DNA of 64,000 nt from CALAED01 sp035765195 (GTDB lineage: Bacteria; Actinomycetota; Actinomycetes; Streptosporangiales; Streptosporangiaceae), in assembly GCA_035765195.1 (NCBI GenBank), contig DASTYC010000025.1, positions 1-64,000 of the forward strand, given 5' to 3'. This document shows positions 43,645 to 53,764 of the stretch, piece after piece (position 1 is the stretch's first letter; every line of letters starts with the position of its first letter). The notes beneath the pieces were generated by a model. It made no database searches and was not told the origin of the DNA. It saw only the letters and a program-made list of their open reading frames with translations. Made by a program: the position numbers and the translations under genes.

Positions 43645-43699
43645 GACGTGACGATAACCCCGCGCCCGCCGCGCAAACCGATTCGGCGGGCTTTCGATC

Positions 43700-43705
43700 T
43701 ACGCT
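43700..43705 (+). promoter_or_regulatory. -10 box of leaderless glgA
   Basis: TACGCT ends 7 nt before the ATG of glgA at 43713 with no ribosome site between, so the message should be leaderless. No convincing -35 was found. Confidence 0.5.
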
Positions 43706-43712
43706 GTCAATC

Positions 43713-44900
43713 ATGCGCGTCGACCTGCTCACCCGCGAGTATCCGCCGGACGTCTACGGGGGAGCGGGGGTGCACGTGGAGCATCTGGCGGGTGAGCTGC
43801 GCCGACTGTGCGACGTGCGGGTGCGCTGCTTCGGCGGCGAACGCGACGAGCCGGGCGTCGCCGGCTACCGGATCCCCGGCGGCCTGGAGCCGGCCAATCC
43901 CGCCCTGCAGGTGCTGGGCGTCGACCTGGAGATGGCGGCGGCGTGCGCGGGCGCGGACCTGGTGCACAGCCACACGTGGTACGCCAACCTGGCCGGGCAC
44001 GTCGCGAAGCTGCTGCACGGCGTCCCGCACGTGCTCACCACCCACAGCCTCGAACCGCTGCGCCCGTGGAAGGCCGAGCAGCTCGGCGGCGGCTACGCGA
44101 TCTCCTCCTGGGCCGAGCGCACCGCGGTCCTGGCGGCCGACGCCATCGTGGCCGTGTCCGAGGGCATGCGCGCCGACGTGCTGCGCAGCTACCCCGACGT
44201 CGACCCGGCCCGGGTGACGGTGCTGCACAACGGCATCGACACGGCGCGCTACGCACCCGACCACGGCACCGACGCGCTCACCCGGCACGGCGTCGACCCG
44301 GAGCGGCCCTCGGTGGTGTTCGTCGGCCGCATCACCCGGCAGAAGGGGCTGCCCTACCTGCTGCGGGCGGCCCGGTCGTTCGACCCCGCGGCGCAGCTCG
44401 TGCTGTGCGCCGGCGCGCCCGACACCGCGGAGATCGCCGCCGAGGTCGAGACCCTGGTCGGCGAGCTGCGGGCCGAACGGCAGGGGGTCGTGTGGATCTC
44501 GCGGATGCTGCCCCGCGCCGAGGTCGTGCAGCTGCTCACCCACGCCACGGTGTTCGTCTGCCCGTCGGTGTACGAGCCGATGGGCATCGTCAACCTCGAG
44601 GCGATGGCCTGCGAGGCGGCGGTCGTGGCCACCGCCACCGGCGGGATCCCCGAGGTCGTCGCCGACGGCGAGACCGGTCTGCTGGTGCCGATCGAGCAGG
44701 CCGCCGACGGCACCGGCACGCCGCTCGACCCCGATCGGTTCGTCGCCGACCTGGCCGAGCGCGTGGGCGCGCTGCTCGCCGACCCGGCTCGCGCCGACGC
44801 CTTCGGCAAGGCCGGCCGCCGACGCGCCGTGGCCCGTTTCTCCTGGCCCGCGATCGCCGAACGCACCCACGAGCTCTACCAGCGCCTCGTACAGGCCTGA
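43713..44900 (+). CDS. glgA: Glycogen synthase / alpha-maltose-1-phosphate synthase (GT4)
   Basis: 395 aa, much shorter than plant/E. coli GlgA (GT5, about 480). This GT4-type actinobacterial enzyme, called GlgM in mycobacteria, uses ADP-glucose to extend glucose-1-phosphate to maltose-1-phosphate, or to elongate glucan. GT-B features: N-terminal LLTREYPPDVYGGAGVHVEHLAGEL, the nucleotide-binding VVFVGRITRQKGLPYLLRAA, and the donor-phosphate motif PSVYEPMGIVNLEAMACEAAVVATATGGIPEV. A 14-bp palindrome GGCCTGATCAGGCC covers its stop codon. Divergent from glgC. GlgE is not in the window, so the GlgE-pathway role is likely but unconfirmed. Confidence 0.93.
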   Translation: MRVDLLTREYPPDVYGGAGVHVEHLAGELRRLCDVRVRCFGGERDEPGVAGYRIPGGLEPANPALQVLGVDLEMAAACAGADLVHSHTWYANLAGHVAKLLHGVPHVLTTHSLEPLRPWKAEQLGGGYAISSWAERTAVLAADAIVAVSEGMRADVLRSYPDVDPARVTVLHNGIDTARYAPDHGTDALTRHGVDPERPSVVFVGRITRQKGLPYLLRAARSFDPAAQLVLCAGAPDTAEIAAEVETLVGELRAERQGVVWISRMLPRAEVVQLLTHATVFVCPSVYEPMGIVNLEAMACEAAVVATATGGIPEVVADGETGLLVPIEQAADGTGTPLDPDRFVADLAERVGALLADPARADAFGKAGRRRAVARFSWPAIAERTHELYQRLVQA

Positions 44901-45032
44901 TCAGGCCCCGTCGATCGTGTCGTACCGGCCGACCCCGCCAAAACCCACTCCGGCCGGGCAGCCTCAATCGCGCGATCAGGCCACCGCCAACAGGTCGGTG
45001 ACATCACGCGCTCCCAGCCGCATGATGACCGG

Positions 45033-45416
45033 ATGGCCCGACTCCACGACATCGTCGTCGACTCCGCTCACCCAGCCACCGCAGCCCGATTCTGGGCAGC
45101 GGCCTTGGACGAGTACGCCATCGCCCCATACGACGAGGCCGAACTCGCCCGCCTACGCGCGAACGGAATCACCGACCCAGAAGACGACCCGACCGTGCTT
45201 GTCGAGCCACAAAACCCAGGACCCCGCCTGTGGTTCCAACACGTCCCAGAACCCAAGAGCACAAAAAACCGCGTGCACCTGGACCTGCTCACTGCCGACA
45301 CCGAAACCGAGATCCACCGCCTCACCGAACTCGGCGCGACCGTTCGCACCCGCCATGACGACCACATCGAACTGGCCGACCCCGAAGGCAACGAGTTCTG
45401 TCTGTACCAGGGATGA
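45033..45416 (+). CDS. VOC-superfamily (glyoxalase/bleomycin resistance-like) protein
   Basis: 127 aa from ATG 45033. Two beta-alpha-beta-beta-beta modules: LHDIVVDSAHPATAARFWAAALDEYAI with the first His, then LVEPQNPGPRLWFQHVPEPKSTKNRVHLDLLT and DHIELADPEGNEFCLYQG with the closing Glu. This matches the compact VOC type of unknown substrate common in actinobacteria. The gene has lower GC and different codon choice (frequent A-ending codons) than its neighbours, as does the flanking 44.9-45.45 kb, suggesting separate origin. Confidence 0.87.
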   Translation: MARLHDIVVDSAHPATAARFWAAALDEYAIAPYDEAELARLRANGITDPEDDPTVLVEPQNPGPRLWFQHVPEPKSTKNRVHLDLLTADTETEIHRLTELGATVRTRHDDHIELADPEGNEFCLYQG

Positions 45417-45480
45417 CCGAACACTCAACCCAAGGGCCGCGTGACGACGCCGAGGGCGCGGCGCGACTCGACGATGCCGG

Positions 45481-47334
<1,854 letters not shown>

Positions 47335-47463
47335 GGAAGTCACCCCTCGCTGAGAGTGGTCCGAGATGGGTGGTGAGCCAGGGCCTGATTCGGACCATAA
47401 GAGCCGCCGGTGGCGGCGGGCCAGGGGTCTTTCAGCCTTTCACGTGCGGACAGGGAGCTGCGG

Positions 47464-48342
47464 GTGGCCGCCAGACGAGAACCGCGGACGCGGCGGGACA
47501 CCGGCCCGCTGCCGGGCCGGTTCGCCGTGGCCTCCGGCGAGGCGGAGCTGCTGCGCGATCTGAACCGGCCCGGCGGCTGGGTGCTGAGCGTCGAGGGCGT
47601 GTTGCAGTCGTACGTCGACCTGGACGACCCGACCTATCTCGACTTCGAGTACATGCAGTGCATGGGCGACGTCGTCGACTGCCTGGCCGAGCCGGGCCGG
47701 CCCCTCGACATGGTGCACGTGGGCGGCGGCGCCTGCACGCTGCCGCGCTACGTGGCCGCGACCAGGCCCGGCTCGCGCCAGCTGGTCTTCGAGCCGGACG
47801 GCGCCCTGGTCGACCTCGTCCGCGAGCGGCTCGAACTGCGCGCGGTGCCCAGGCTGCGGGTGCGGGTCGCCGACGGGCGCGGCGGCGTGGCGGGGCTGCG
47901 GGACGCCTACACCGACGTGATCGTGGTCGACGCGTTCGACGGGGCCTCGGTGCCGGTCGAGCTGGTCACCGTGGAGTTCACGCGCGACGTGGCGCGCGCG
48001 CTGCGTCCGGGCGGGACGTGGCTGCTCAACATCGCCGACGGCCCGGGGCTGCGGTTCGCGCGCCGGGTGGTGGCCACGGCGCTGGCGGTCTTCCCCGAGG
48101 TGGCCGTGCTCGCCGACCCCGGCGTGCTGCGCGGCCGCAGGTTCGGCAACCTGGTGGTCGTGGGATCGGCCGCCGAGCTCCCCGCGGGTCCGCTGACGCG
48201 CCGGGCGGCGGGCCGGGTGCCGCGGGTGCGCTGCGTGTACGGCGACGACGTGGAACGCTTCACCGGGGGCGTCGGGGCCCTGCGCGACGGCGACGAGATT
48301 CCCCTCCCGGTGCCGCCTTCGGGGGTCATCACCGGTCGCTAG
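47464..48342 (+). CDS. Spermidine synthase-like methyltransferase-fold protein
   Basis: 292 aa from GTG 47464 (AGGGAG 6 nt upstream); GTG 47410 is an earlier in-frame option. Rossmann methyltransferase fold with the SpeE-type run GWVLSVEGVLQSYVDLDDPTYLDFEYMQ, the nucleotide motif MVHVGGGACTLPRYVAATRPGSRQLVFEPD, then VRVADGRGGVAGLRDAYTDVIVVDAFDGASVP. It belongs to the polyamine-synthase-like or fused-type family; without SpeD nearby the aminopropyl donor is doubtful and the true substrate is unknown. The last 14 nt overlap the convergent coiled-coil gene. Confidence 0.83.
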   Translation: MAARREPRTRRDTGPLPGRFAVASGEAELLRDLNRPGGWVLSVEGVLQSYVDLDDPTYLDFEYMQCMGDVVDCLAEPGRPLDMVHVGGGACTLPRYVAATRPGSRQLVFEPDGALVDLVRERLELRAVPRLRVRVADGRGGVAGLRDAYTDVIVVDAFDGASVPVELVTVEFTRDVARALRPGGTWLLNIADGPGLRFARRVVATALAVFPEVAVLADPGVLRGRRFGNLVVVGSAAELPAGPLTRRAAGRVPRVRCVYGDDVERFTGGVGALRDGDEIPLPVPPSGVITGR

Positions 48343-49231
48343 CGCGGGCCCGCTCCAGCTTGGCGCGCGCTTCGTCGGCGCGGCGGCCGGCGGTCTCGGC
48401 GGTGCGGGCGGCGCGATTGCGTTCGCGCTCGGTGACCCGCGACCGGCGATCCGCCGCGGCCTGGCGGTCCCTGACCTGCTCGAGCTCCCGCCGCAGCCGG
48501 TCGGCCTCGGCCTCGACCTCGGCGGCCTCCCGCCGTACCTCGGCGACCCGCTCCTCCCACTCGGCGAGGTCGCGCGCCGCCTCGGCCGACCGTTCGGCGG
48601 CCGCTCGGTGCTCGTCTTCCAGCCGGGCCAGCTCCGCCTCACGATCGCGTTCCGCCGGCCGCTTCGCCGGCCGGCGCTTGGCCGTCGACGCGGCGGCGGG
48701 CGCGCCGGCGGACGGCCGGGCCTGGGCCGGCCCGGCGGACGGGGCCGCGAACGCGCCGAGGCCGGGGCCGAAGCCGGCATGGCTGCGCGGCTTGTCGAGC
48801 CGTCCGGCCCGGACGTCGGCGGCGACGTCCGGATCGATGGTGGCCGCCTGCAGGGTCTCTTCGACCTCCCGCACGGCCGGCTCGCGCAGCGGCTGGCCGG
48901 CGTCGCCGGCCAGCTCCCTGGCCGTACGCACCAGCCGGGCGATCAGCTCGCTGCGGCGCTGCTCGAGGCCCCCGATGTGGTCGCCGGCCGTCCACGCGTC
49001 GCGCAGCTGTTCGCCCACGTCGAGGAGCCAGCCCACCTCTTCGGCCGCGGACCTGGCCAGCAGGTTGACCGCCCACGCCGACACGGTCGGGCGGCGCAGG
49101 GCGCGCAGGCGCTTGGCGAGCGCCGGATTGTCCTTGGCCAGCAGGTTCCGGGTCGCGATGAAGTCGGCCGGGTCCACGCCGTACAGCTGTGCGACGGCAG
49201 CGTCGAAGTCCACATCGTCATCATGGGGCAT
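48329..49231 (-). CDS. Coiled-coil protein of unknown function
   Basis: 300 aa from ATG 49229-49231, overlapping the upstream MerR-type stop by 11 nt. The N-terminal 120 residues (FDAAVAQLYGVDPADFIATRNLLAKDNPALAKRLRALRRPTVSAWAVNLLAR) form a conserved actinobacterial helical region; a Pro/Ala linker follows; residues 190-300 are a long Glu/Arg/Ala coiled coil (EAELARLEDEHRAAAERSAEAARDLAEWEERVAEVRREAAEVEAEADRLRRELEQ). Cytosolic. No catalytic motif. Always coupled here to the MerR-type regulator, so possibly its effector or a structural partner. Function not recognised. Confidence 0.75.
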   Translation of the reverse strand: MPHDDDVDFDAAVAQLYGVDPADFIATRNLLAKDNPALAKRLRALRRPTVSAWAVNLLARSAAEEVGWLLDVGEQLRDAWTAGDHIGGLEQRRSELIARLVRTARELAGDAGQPLREPAVREVEETLQAATIDPDVAADVRAGRLDKPRSHAGFGPGLGAFAAPSAGPAQARPSAGAPAAASTAKRRPAKRPAERDREAELARLEDEHRAAAERSAEAARDLAEWEERVAEVRREAAEVEAEADRLRRELEQVRDRQAAADRRSRVTERERNRAARTAETAGRRADEARAKLERARASDR

Positions 49232-49856
49232 CGCCGAACCGGCGCGCCGACGCGTCCTCGTGGGCGAGCCGGTGCAAGGCGATGAGGACCTGTTCATAAA
49301 GAACGGTGGTCACCAGCATGCCCAGCAGCGCCCGTTCCCGGGGCACGTCGTCGCTCAGCCGCCCGGCCTCGTGCGCGCTGATCGTCTCCGCCGCGTCGAT
49401 GTAGGGCCGAAGCTCGGTCAGCACGATGGGGAAGCCGAGCGCCCGCAGCGCGAGAAAGGTCTGCGCGAGCAGGTCGCGGGCGGGGGCATGCGGGCCGACC
49501 CGCCAGCCGAGCTCGGCGATCAAGGAGTCGACGTCCTGTTTCGCGGCTCGCCAGGCGGCGCCGTCCGCGTTCGGCGGCACGTGCGGTCCGAGCGCGTGCT
49601 GCGCGGTGCCCAGCAGCTCGTGCAGGCCGATCTTCTCGTCGTCGAGCGCGGCGACGATCCGGGTGATGGCGGCGATCGGCAGGTCGCCGACCTCGCGCAG
49701 CGCGCGGATGAGCCGCAGCCGCTTCAGGTGCCGGTCGTCGTAGTCCGCGCGTGTCGCGGCGGTGGCCGTGCCCTTCGGCAGCAGGCCTTCGCGCAGGTAG
49801 AACTTGATGGTCTGGACCGTCAGCCCGCTGCGGTCGCTCAGCTCGGAAATCTTCAT
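49221..49856 (-). CDS. MerR-family transcriptional regulator
   Basis: 211 aa; ATG 49854-49856 with GGAGG 6 nt upstream. The N-terminal winged helix reads MKISELSDRSGLTVQTIKFYLREGLLPKGTATAATRADYDDRHLKRLRLIRALREVGDLPIAAITRIV. The C-terminal 130 residues are a helical effector region unlike the metal-binding MerRs: no Cys pairs, so probably ligand- or protein-sensing. It is the first gene of a two-gene unit with the coiled-coil protein. A GATAGT-CCA-ACTATC dyad lies 43-57 nt before the start and is a likely autoregulatory site. Confidence 0.88.
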   Translation of the reverse strand: MKISELSDRSGLTVQTIKFYLREGLLPKGTATAATRADYDDRHLKRLRLIRALREVGDLPIAAITRIVAALDDEKIGLHELLGTAQHALGPHVPPNADGAAWRAAKQDVDSLIAELGWRVGPHAPARDLLAQTFLALRALGFPIVLTELRPYIDAAETISAHEAGRLSDDVPRERALLGMLVTTVLYEQVLIALHRLAHEDASARRFGDAP

Positions 49857-49898
49857 GGCCACCCTCCGCAGCCGGACATTAGCGTCATCGAACGGATG

Positions 49899-49913
49899 GA
49901 TAGTCCAACTATC
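49899..49913. promoter_or_regulatory. Dyad operator upstream of the MerR-type gene
   Basis: GATAGTCCAACTATC is a perfect 6-bp inverted repeat around a 3-nt centre, in an AT-rich patch 43-57 nt before the regulator's start codon. On the minus strand it overlaps a possible -35 (TTGGAC). The MerR-type protein is the obvious candidate binder. Confidence 0.5.
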
Positions 49914-50081
49914 TAACCGATCGGCCCCGAAAACGGTCGCGCAGCGCCGCCGAATGGCTACGGTAGGTGCAGCGGCCGCCTCCTACCGTTCGCGCCCCAG
50001 GGTCCCGTCTTTGCCCGCGCGCGAACCGTCTCGTACCGCCGCTTCGTGTTACAGGCGTGCGTGCGTGGAGGACGGTTTGGC

Positions 50082-50426
50082 ATGGACGATGTGATCGGCG
50101 ACCACCCTGAGGACCCTGAGGACCCTGATGAGCCCGGCGTGGCCCGCCACATGGCGCTGCTCGCGGGCCACGGGCGGCCCGCCGACTTCGTCGCGATCAA
50201 CGCGGTGCTGCGGGCGGGCCGGCACACCCGCGACCGGCTGATCGAACTGTTGCGCGCCCGCGACGTCGGCTACGACCCGTTCTCCTTCGCCGGCGTGCTG
50301 GCCGAGCTGCCGCACATCCCGGACGAGGAGTTCGCGGCCTGCGGCCTGGACGACCTCGAGACGGCGATCATGCGGGCCAGGTTCGCCGACTGGTACCGCG
50401 AGCTCGTCAGCAGCGGAATTCCGTGA
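50082..50426 (+). CDS. Hypothetical small acidic protein
   Basis: 114 aa from ATG 50082 (GGAGG 10 nt upstream; ATG/GTG 50049 is an earlier option). Begins with an acidic, Pro-rich stretch containing a triple EDP unit (PEDPEDPDEPG), then a helical domain (MALLAGHGRPADFVAINAVLRAGRHTRDRLIELLRARDVGYDPFSFAGVLAELPHIPDEEF). No membrane span or known motif. It converges with ndgR, 4 nt between stops. Codon use is typical of the genome, so it is probably real. Function unknown. Confidence 0.65.
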   Translation: MDDVIGDHPEDPEDPDEPGVARHMALLAGHGRPADFVAINAVLRAGRHTRDRLIELLRARDVGYDPFSFAGVLAELPHIPDEEFAACGLDDLETAIMRARFADWYRELVSSGIP

Positions 50427-50430
50427 CGCG

Positions 50431-51147
50431 TCACCCGGTGCGGCGCATCGACTCGGAGATCTTCTCCGCCGCCGCGGCGACCGGCTGGGCGTGCATGCGG
50501 CCCGGCGACCGGGTGAGCCGCTCGATGGGCCCGGAGACCGAGATCGCGGCGATGACCCGTCCGCCCGCGCCCCTGATCGGGGCCGACACCGATGCCACCC
50601 CCGACTCCCGCTCCGCGATGCTCTGCGCCCAGCCCCGGCGGCGGACGGACGCCAGCGTGGCGGCGGTGAACTTGGCGGTGCGCAGCCCCCGGTGCAATCG
50701 GTCCGGCTCCTCCCAGGCGAGCAGCACCTGGGCGGCGGACCCGGCGGTCATCGGCAACGCGGTCCCGACGGGCACGGTGTCGCGCAGCCCGCTCATCCGC
50801 TCGGCGGCCGCCACACAGACGCGGATGTCGCCCTGGCGCCGATACAGCTGGGCGCTCTCGCCGGTGAGGTCGCGCAACTGGGCGAGGATCGGCTGGGCGA
50901 TCGCGAGCAGCCGGTCCTCGCCGGCGGCCGTGGCCAGCTCCGACAGCCGCGGCCCGAGGATGAAGCGGCCTTGAGTGTCCCGGTGGACGAAGCGATGATG
51001 CTCCAGCGCGACGGCGAGCCGGTGTGCGGTGGGCCTGGCCAAGCCGGTCGTCGAGACCAGCTGAGCGAGTGAGGCCGGCCCGGCCTCGAGCGCATTGAGG
51101 ACCAGAACCGCTTTGTCAAGTACGCCGACTCCGCTAGAGTTGTCCAT
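50431..51147 (-). CDS. ndgR: IclR-family regulator of leucine biosynthesis (NdgR/LtbR type)
   Basis: 238 aa, start ATG 51145-51147. An N-terminal winged helix (VGVLDKAVLVLNALEAGPASLAQLVSTTGLARPTAHRLAVALEHHRFV) and a C-terminal IclR effector domain (ELATAAGEDRLLAIAQPILAQLRDLTGESAQLY to AISVSGPIERLT). Size, sequence and position, divergent from leuCD, match NdgR of Streptomyces and LtbR of Corynebacterium, which repress leuCD and other branched-chain genes. The 69-nt gap to leuC contains a perfect TCTCAG-N3-CTGAGA dyad, 15-29 nt from its own start. The open frame continuing upstream of this start is a leuCD shadow. Confidence 0.92.
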   Translation of the reverse strand: MDNSSGVGVLDKAVLVLNALEAGPASLAQLVSTTGLARPTAHRLAVALEHHRFVHRDTQGRFILGPRLSELATAAGEDRLLAIAQPILAQLRDLTGESAQLYRRQGDIRVCVAAAERMSGLRDTVPVGTALPMTAGSAAQVLLAWEEPDRLHRGLRTAKFTAATLASVRRRGWAQSIAERESGVASVSAPIRGAGGRVIAAISVSGPIERLTRSPGRMHAQPVAAAAEKISESMRRTG

Positions 51148-51162
51148 ACATCGATACTGCCG

Positions 51163-51177
51163 TCTCAGACTCTGAGA
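51163..51177. promoter_or_regulatory. NdgR operator between ndgR and leuC
   Basis: TCTCAGACTCTGAGA is a perfect 6-bp inverted repeat around ACT in the intergenic region shared by ndgR and leuC. Position and symmetry fit the IclR-type NdgR/LtbR site controlling both genes. Confidence 0.65.
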
Positions 51178-51216
51178 TGCAAGGAGCTGTCGACGTCGAG
51201 AGAGGTCGTGAGGAGC

Positions 51217-52614
51217 ATGGGCCGAACTTTGGCCGACAAGGTCTACGACGCGCACGTCGTACGACGTGCCGAGGGCGAGCCCGACCTCCTTTATATCGAC
51301 CTCCATCTCGTCCACGAGGTCACCAGCCCGCAGGCGTTCGACGGCCTGCGCATGGCCGGCCGCACGGTCCGCCGGCCCGACCTGACGATCGCCACCGAGG
51401 ACCACAACGTCCCCACCGCCGACATCTTGGCCCCCATCGCCGACCCGGTGTCCCGTACACAGGTCGAGACGCTCCGCAAGAACTGCGCCGAGTTCGGCGT
51501 CCGGCTGCACCCGATGGGCGACGCCGGGCAGGGCATCGTGCACGTCATCGGCCCGCAGCTGGGGCTGACCCAGCCCGGCATGACGGTCGTGTGCGGCGAC
51601 TCGCACACCTCCACGCACGGCGCGTTCGGCGCGCTGGCCTTCGGCATCGGCACCAGCGAGGTCGAGCACGTGCTGGCCACCCAGACGCTGCCGCAGATCA
51701 GGCCCAAGACGATGGCCGTCACGGTCGACGGCGCGCTGCCGTACGGCGTGACCGCCAAGGACCTGATCCTCGCGATCATCGCCCAGATCGGCACCGGCGG
51801 CGGTCAGGGCCACGTCATCGAATACCGCGGCGAGGCGATCCGGGGCCTGTCGATGGAGGGCCGCATGACGGTCTGCAACATGTCCATCGAGGCGGGCGCC
51901 CGCGCGGGCATGATCGCGCCGGACGAGACGACGTTCGCCTACCTCGAGGGCCGGCCGCACGCGCCGTCCGGGCCGGCCTGGGGCGAGGCGATGGACTACT
52001 GGTCGACGCTGCGCACCGACGACGACGCGACGTTCGACAAGGAGGTCGTGATCGACGGCGCCGCGCTGACGCCGTTCGTCACCTGGGGCACCAACCCGGG
52101 CCAGGGCGCGCCGCTCGGTGCCAGCGTCCCCGACCCCGCGTCGTTCGACGACCCGACCGCGCGCGCCTCGGCCGAGCGTGCCCTGGAGTACATGGGCCTG
52201 ACCGCGGGCACGCCGCTGCGCGAGATCAAGGTCGACACCGTCTTCGTCGGATCCTGCACCAACGGCCGCATCGAGGACCTGCGCGTCGCCGCCGACGTCA
52301 TCAGGGGCCGGCGGGTGGCCGACGACGTGCGGATGCTGGTCGTGCCCGGGTCGATGAAGGTCAAGGCGCAGGCCCAAGAGGAGGGGCTGCACGAGATCTT
52401 CACCGCGGCGGGCGCCGAGTGGCGCGAGGCCGGTTGCTCGATGTGCCTGGGCATGAACCCCGACCAGCTGAAGCCGGGGGAGCGCAGCGCTTCCACCTCC
52501 AACCGCAACTTCGAGGGCCGGCAGGGCAAGGGCGGCCGCACCCATCTGGTCTCGCCCGCCGTCGCCGCCGCCACCGCCGTCACCGGCCGCCTGGCCGCGC
52601 CGGCCGACCTGTAG
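51217..52614 (+). CDS. leuC: 3-isopropylmalate dehydratase large subunit
   Basis: 465 aa; ATG 51217 matches the family start MGRTLADKVYDAHVVRR, with GAGAGG and GAGGAG upstream; GTG 51208 would add three residues. Isomerises 2- to 3-isopropylmalate with LeuD. Aconitase-type 4Fe-4S cluster ligands: the Cys in VFVGSCTNGRIEDL and the pair in GCSMCLGMNPD. Other motifs: VCGDSHTSTHGAFGALAFGIGTSEVEHVLATQ and ATSNRNFEGRQG-like end (STSNRNFEGRQGKGGRTHLVSP). Cytosolic. Followed by leuD after 27 nt. Confidence 0.97.
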   Translation: MGRTLADKVYDAHVVRRAEGEPDLLYIDLHLVHEVTSPQAFDGLRMAGRTVRRPDLTIATEDHNVPTADILAPIADPVSRTQVETLRKNCAEFGVRLHPMGDAGQGIVHVIGPQLGLTQPGMTVVCGDSHTSTHGAFGALAFGIGTSEVEHVLATQTLPQIRPKTMAVTVDGALPYGVTAKDLILAIIAQIGTGGGQGHVIEYRGEAIRGLSMEGRMTVCNMSIEAGARAGMIAPDETTFAYLEGRPHAPSGPAWGEAMDYWSTLRTDDDATFDKEVVIDGAALTPFVTWGTNPGQGAPLGASVPDPASFDDPTARASAERALEYMGLTAGTPLREIKVDTVFVGSCTNGRIEDLRVAADVIRGRRVADDVRMLVVPGSMKVKAQAQEEGLHEIFTAAGAEWREAGCSMCLGMNPDQLKPGERSASTSNRNFEGRQGKGGRTHLVSPAVAAATAVTGRLAAPADL

Positions 52615-52641
52615 GCCCGTAGGGGAGAAGGACAAATCGTC

Positions 52642-53229
52642 ATGGAAGCGTTCACCACGCACATCGGACGCGCCGTGCCGCTGCGGCGCAGCAACGTCGA
52701 CACCGACCAGATCATCCCCGCCGTCTGGCTCAAGCAGGTCAGCCGCACCGGCTTCGAGAAGGGCCTGTTCGCCGCCTGGCGAGAGGATCCGTCGTTCGTC
52801 CTGAACGACCCGGCCTACGCCGGGGCGAGCATCCTGGTCGCCGGGCCCGACTTCGGCACCGGATCCTCGCGCGAGCACGCCGTCTGGGCGCTGCAGCAGT
52901 ACGGCTTCAGGGTCGTCATCTCGGCCCGCTTCGGCGACATCTTCCGCAACAACGCGACGAAGATGGGCCTGCTGCCGGTCCGGCTCCCCGAGGCGGAGGT
53001 GGCCCGCCTGCAGGACGGCATCGAGGCCGACCCCGGCACCGAGTTCACCGTCGACCTCGGCGAGCGCGAGGTGCGCTGGGCCGGTGGCACGCTGCCCTTC
53101 GAGATCGACGACTACACCCGCTGGCGGCTGATGGAAGGGCTCGACGACATCGGGCTGACCCTCCGGCACGCCGACGCCGTCGCCGCCTTCGAGGAGCGCC
53201 GCCCGGCCTGGCTCCCCGTCACCGCCTGA
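52642..53229 (+). CDS. leuD: 3-isopropylmalate dehydratase small subunit
   Basis: 195 aa; ATG 52642 with GGGGAGAAGG upstream. The swivelling domain partner of LeuC: RRSNVDTDQIIPAVWLKQ, the substrate-binding loop GPDFGTGSSREHAVWALQQYGFRVVISARFGDIFRNNATKMGLLPV and the C-terminal DDYTRWRLMEGLDDIGLTL. Full length. In one operon with leuC; a long inverted repeat lies 14 nt after its stop. Confidence 0.97.
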   Translation: MEAFTTHIGRAVPLRRSNVDTDQIIPAVWLKQVSRTGFEKGLFAAWREDPSFVLNDPAYAGASILVAGPDFGTGSSREHAVWALQQYGFRVVISARFGDIFRNNATKMGLLPVRLPEAEVARLQDGIEADPGTEFTVDLGEREVRWAGGTLPFEIDDYTRWRLMEGLDDIGLTLRHADAVAAFEERRPAWLPVTA

Positions 53230-53242
53230 CCCGCCCCACACG

Positions 53243-53305
53243 CGCCGATCTTGATGTCAGAGGTCTATCGCCGCGCGCGATGCAACTCTCACATCAAGAT
53301 CGGCG
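53243..53305 (+). terminator. Long inverted repeat after leuD
   Basis: CGCCGATCTTGATGT (53243-53257) pairs perfectly with ACATCAAGATCGGCG (53291-53305); AGAG/CTCT and ATCG/CGAT pairs extend the stem inward with small mismatches. A stem of over 20 bp 14 nt after leuD should end the leuCD transcript, but no T-run follows and the size and near-symmetry also fit a REP-like mobile palindrome. Confidence 0.6.
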
Positions 53306-53374
53306 AGGGTTGGGGGGTCGCGAGTTCACGGTCCCGCCGTACGGCCGGAACCGGCCGCGGGGCACAATCGTGTG

Positions 53375-53635
53375 ATGGGCCGGCAGAGACGCACGACTCC
53401 GCCGCTCGTTCCCGAGTGGGACGACCCGGTACTGACGCTGCTGGCCCGGCGGCTGCGTGACGCGCACCGCCGGGTGGCGGGGCTGCCCGCCGTCCGGCGG
53501 CAGCGTCTGACCAGGCAACTCCTCCTCATCACCGACCTGGCCAAGCGCGATCCGAGGCTGGCGCTCCGCCGGCTGGAGGTCTTCCTCGCAGACCTTGACG
53601 CCGACCCCGACAGCGATTCCGATGTGAGTCAGTGA
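53375..53635 (+). CDS. Hypothetical small basic protein between leuD and hup
   Basis: 86 aa from ATG 53375 (GTG 53372 adds one residue). Arg/Leu-rich: TTPPLVPEWDDPVLTLLARRLRDAHRRVAGLPAVRRQRLTRQLLLITDLAKRDPRLALRRLEVFLADLDADPD, predicted to be mostly helical with an acidic tail. No membrane span, Cys or known domain. Third-position GC and the hydrophobic/charged pattern favour a real gene, but there is no strong ribosome site. Function unknown. Confidence 0.55.
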   Translation: MGRQRRTTPPLVPEWDDPVLTLLARRLRDAHRRVAGLPAVRRQRLTRQLLLITDLAKRDPRLALRRLEVFLADLDADPDSDSDVSQ

Positions 53636-53699
53636 TCAAAACGTGCCGAGAAGGCACGATGATTTCGTCGGCGACACGGGAAAACACGCTTGCCGGTGA

Positions 53700-53728
53700 T
53701 TGTGTCAGGGTCCTGGCTACCCTAGTTT
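53700..53728 (+). promoter_or_regulatory. hup promoter
   Basis: TTGTGT (53700-53705) and TAGTTT (53723-53728) are 17 nt apart and would start transcription near 53735, about 30 nt before the hup ATG and upstream of its GGAGGAG ribosome site (53750s). Confidence 0.55.
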
Positions 53729-53764
53729 CGTCCGAGCAAGGGGGAACCGGAGGAGTATCTACCC

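Noticed and set aside
44894..44907. GGCCTGATCAGGCC as a terminator of glgA
   Set aside because: A 14-bp perfect palindrome without a loop, overlapping the stop codon; too short and tight to be called a terminator with confidence.
47335..47463. CebR-type operator for the GH3 beta-glucosidase
   Set aside because: No TGGGAGCGCTCCCA-like palindrome is present in this gap.
50431..53241. 936-codon minus-strand ORF containing ndgR at its end
   Set aside because: Only the last 238 codons match IclR; the rest is antisense to leuCD.
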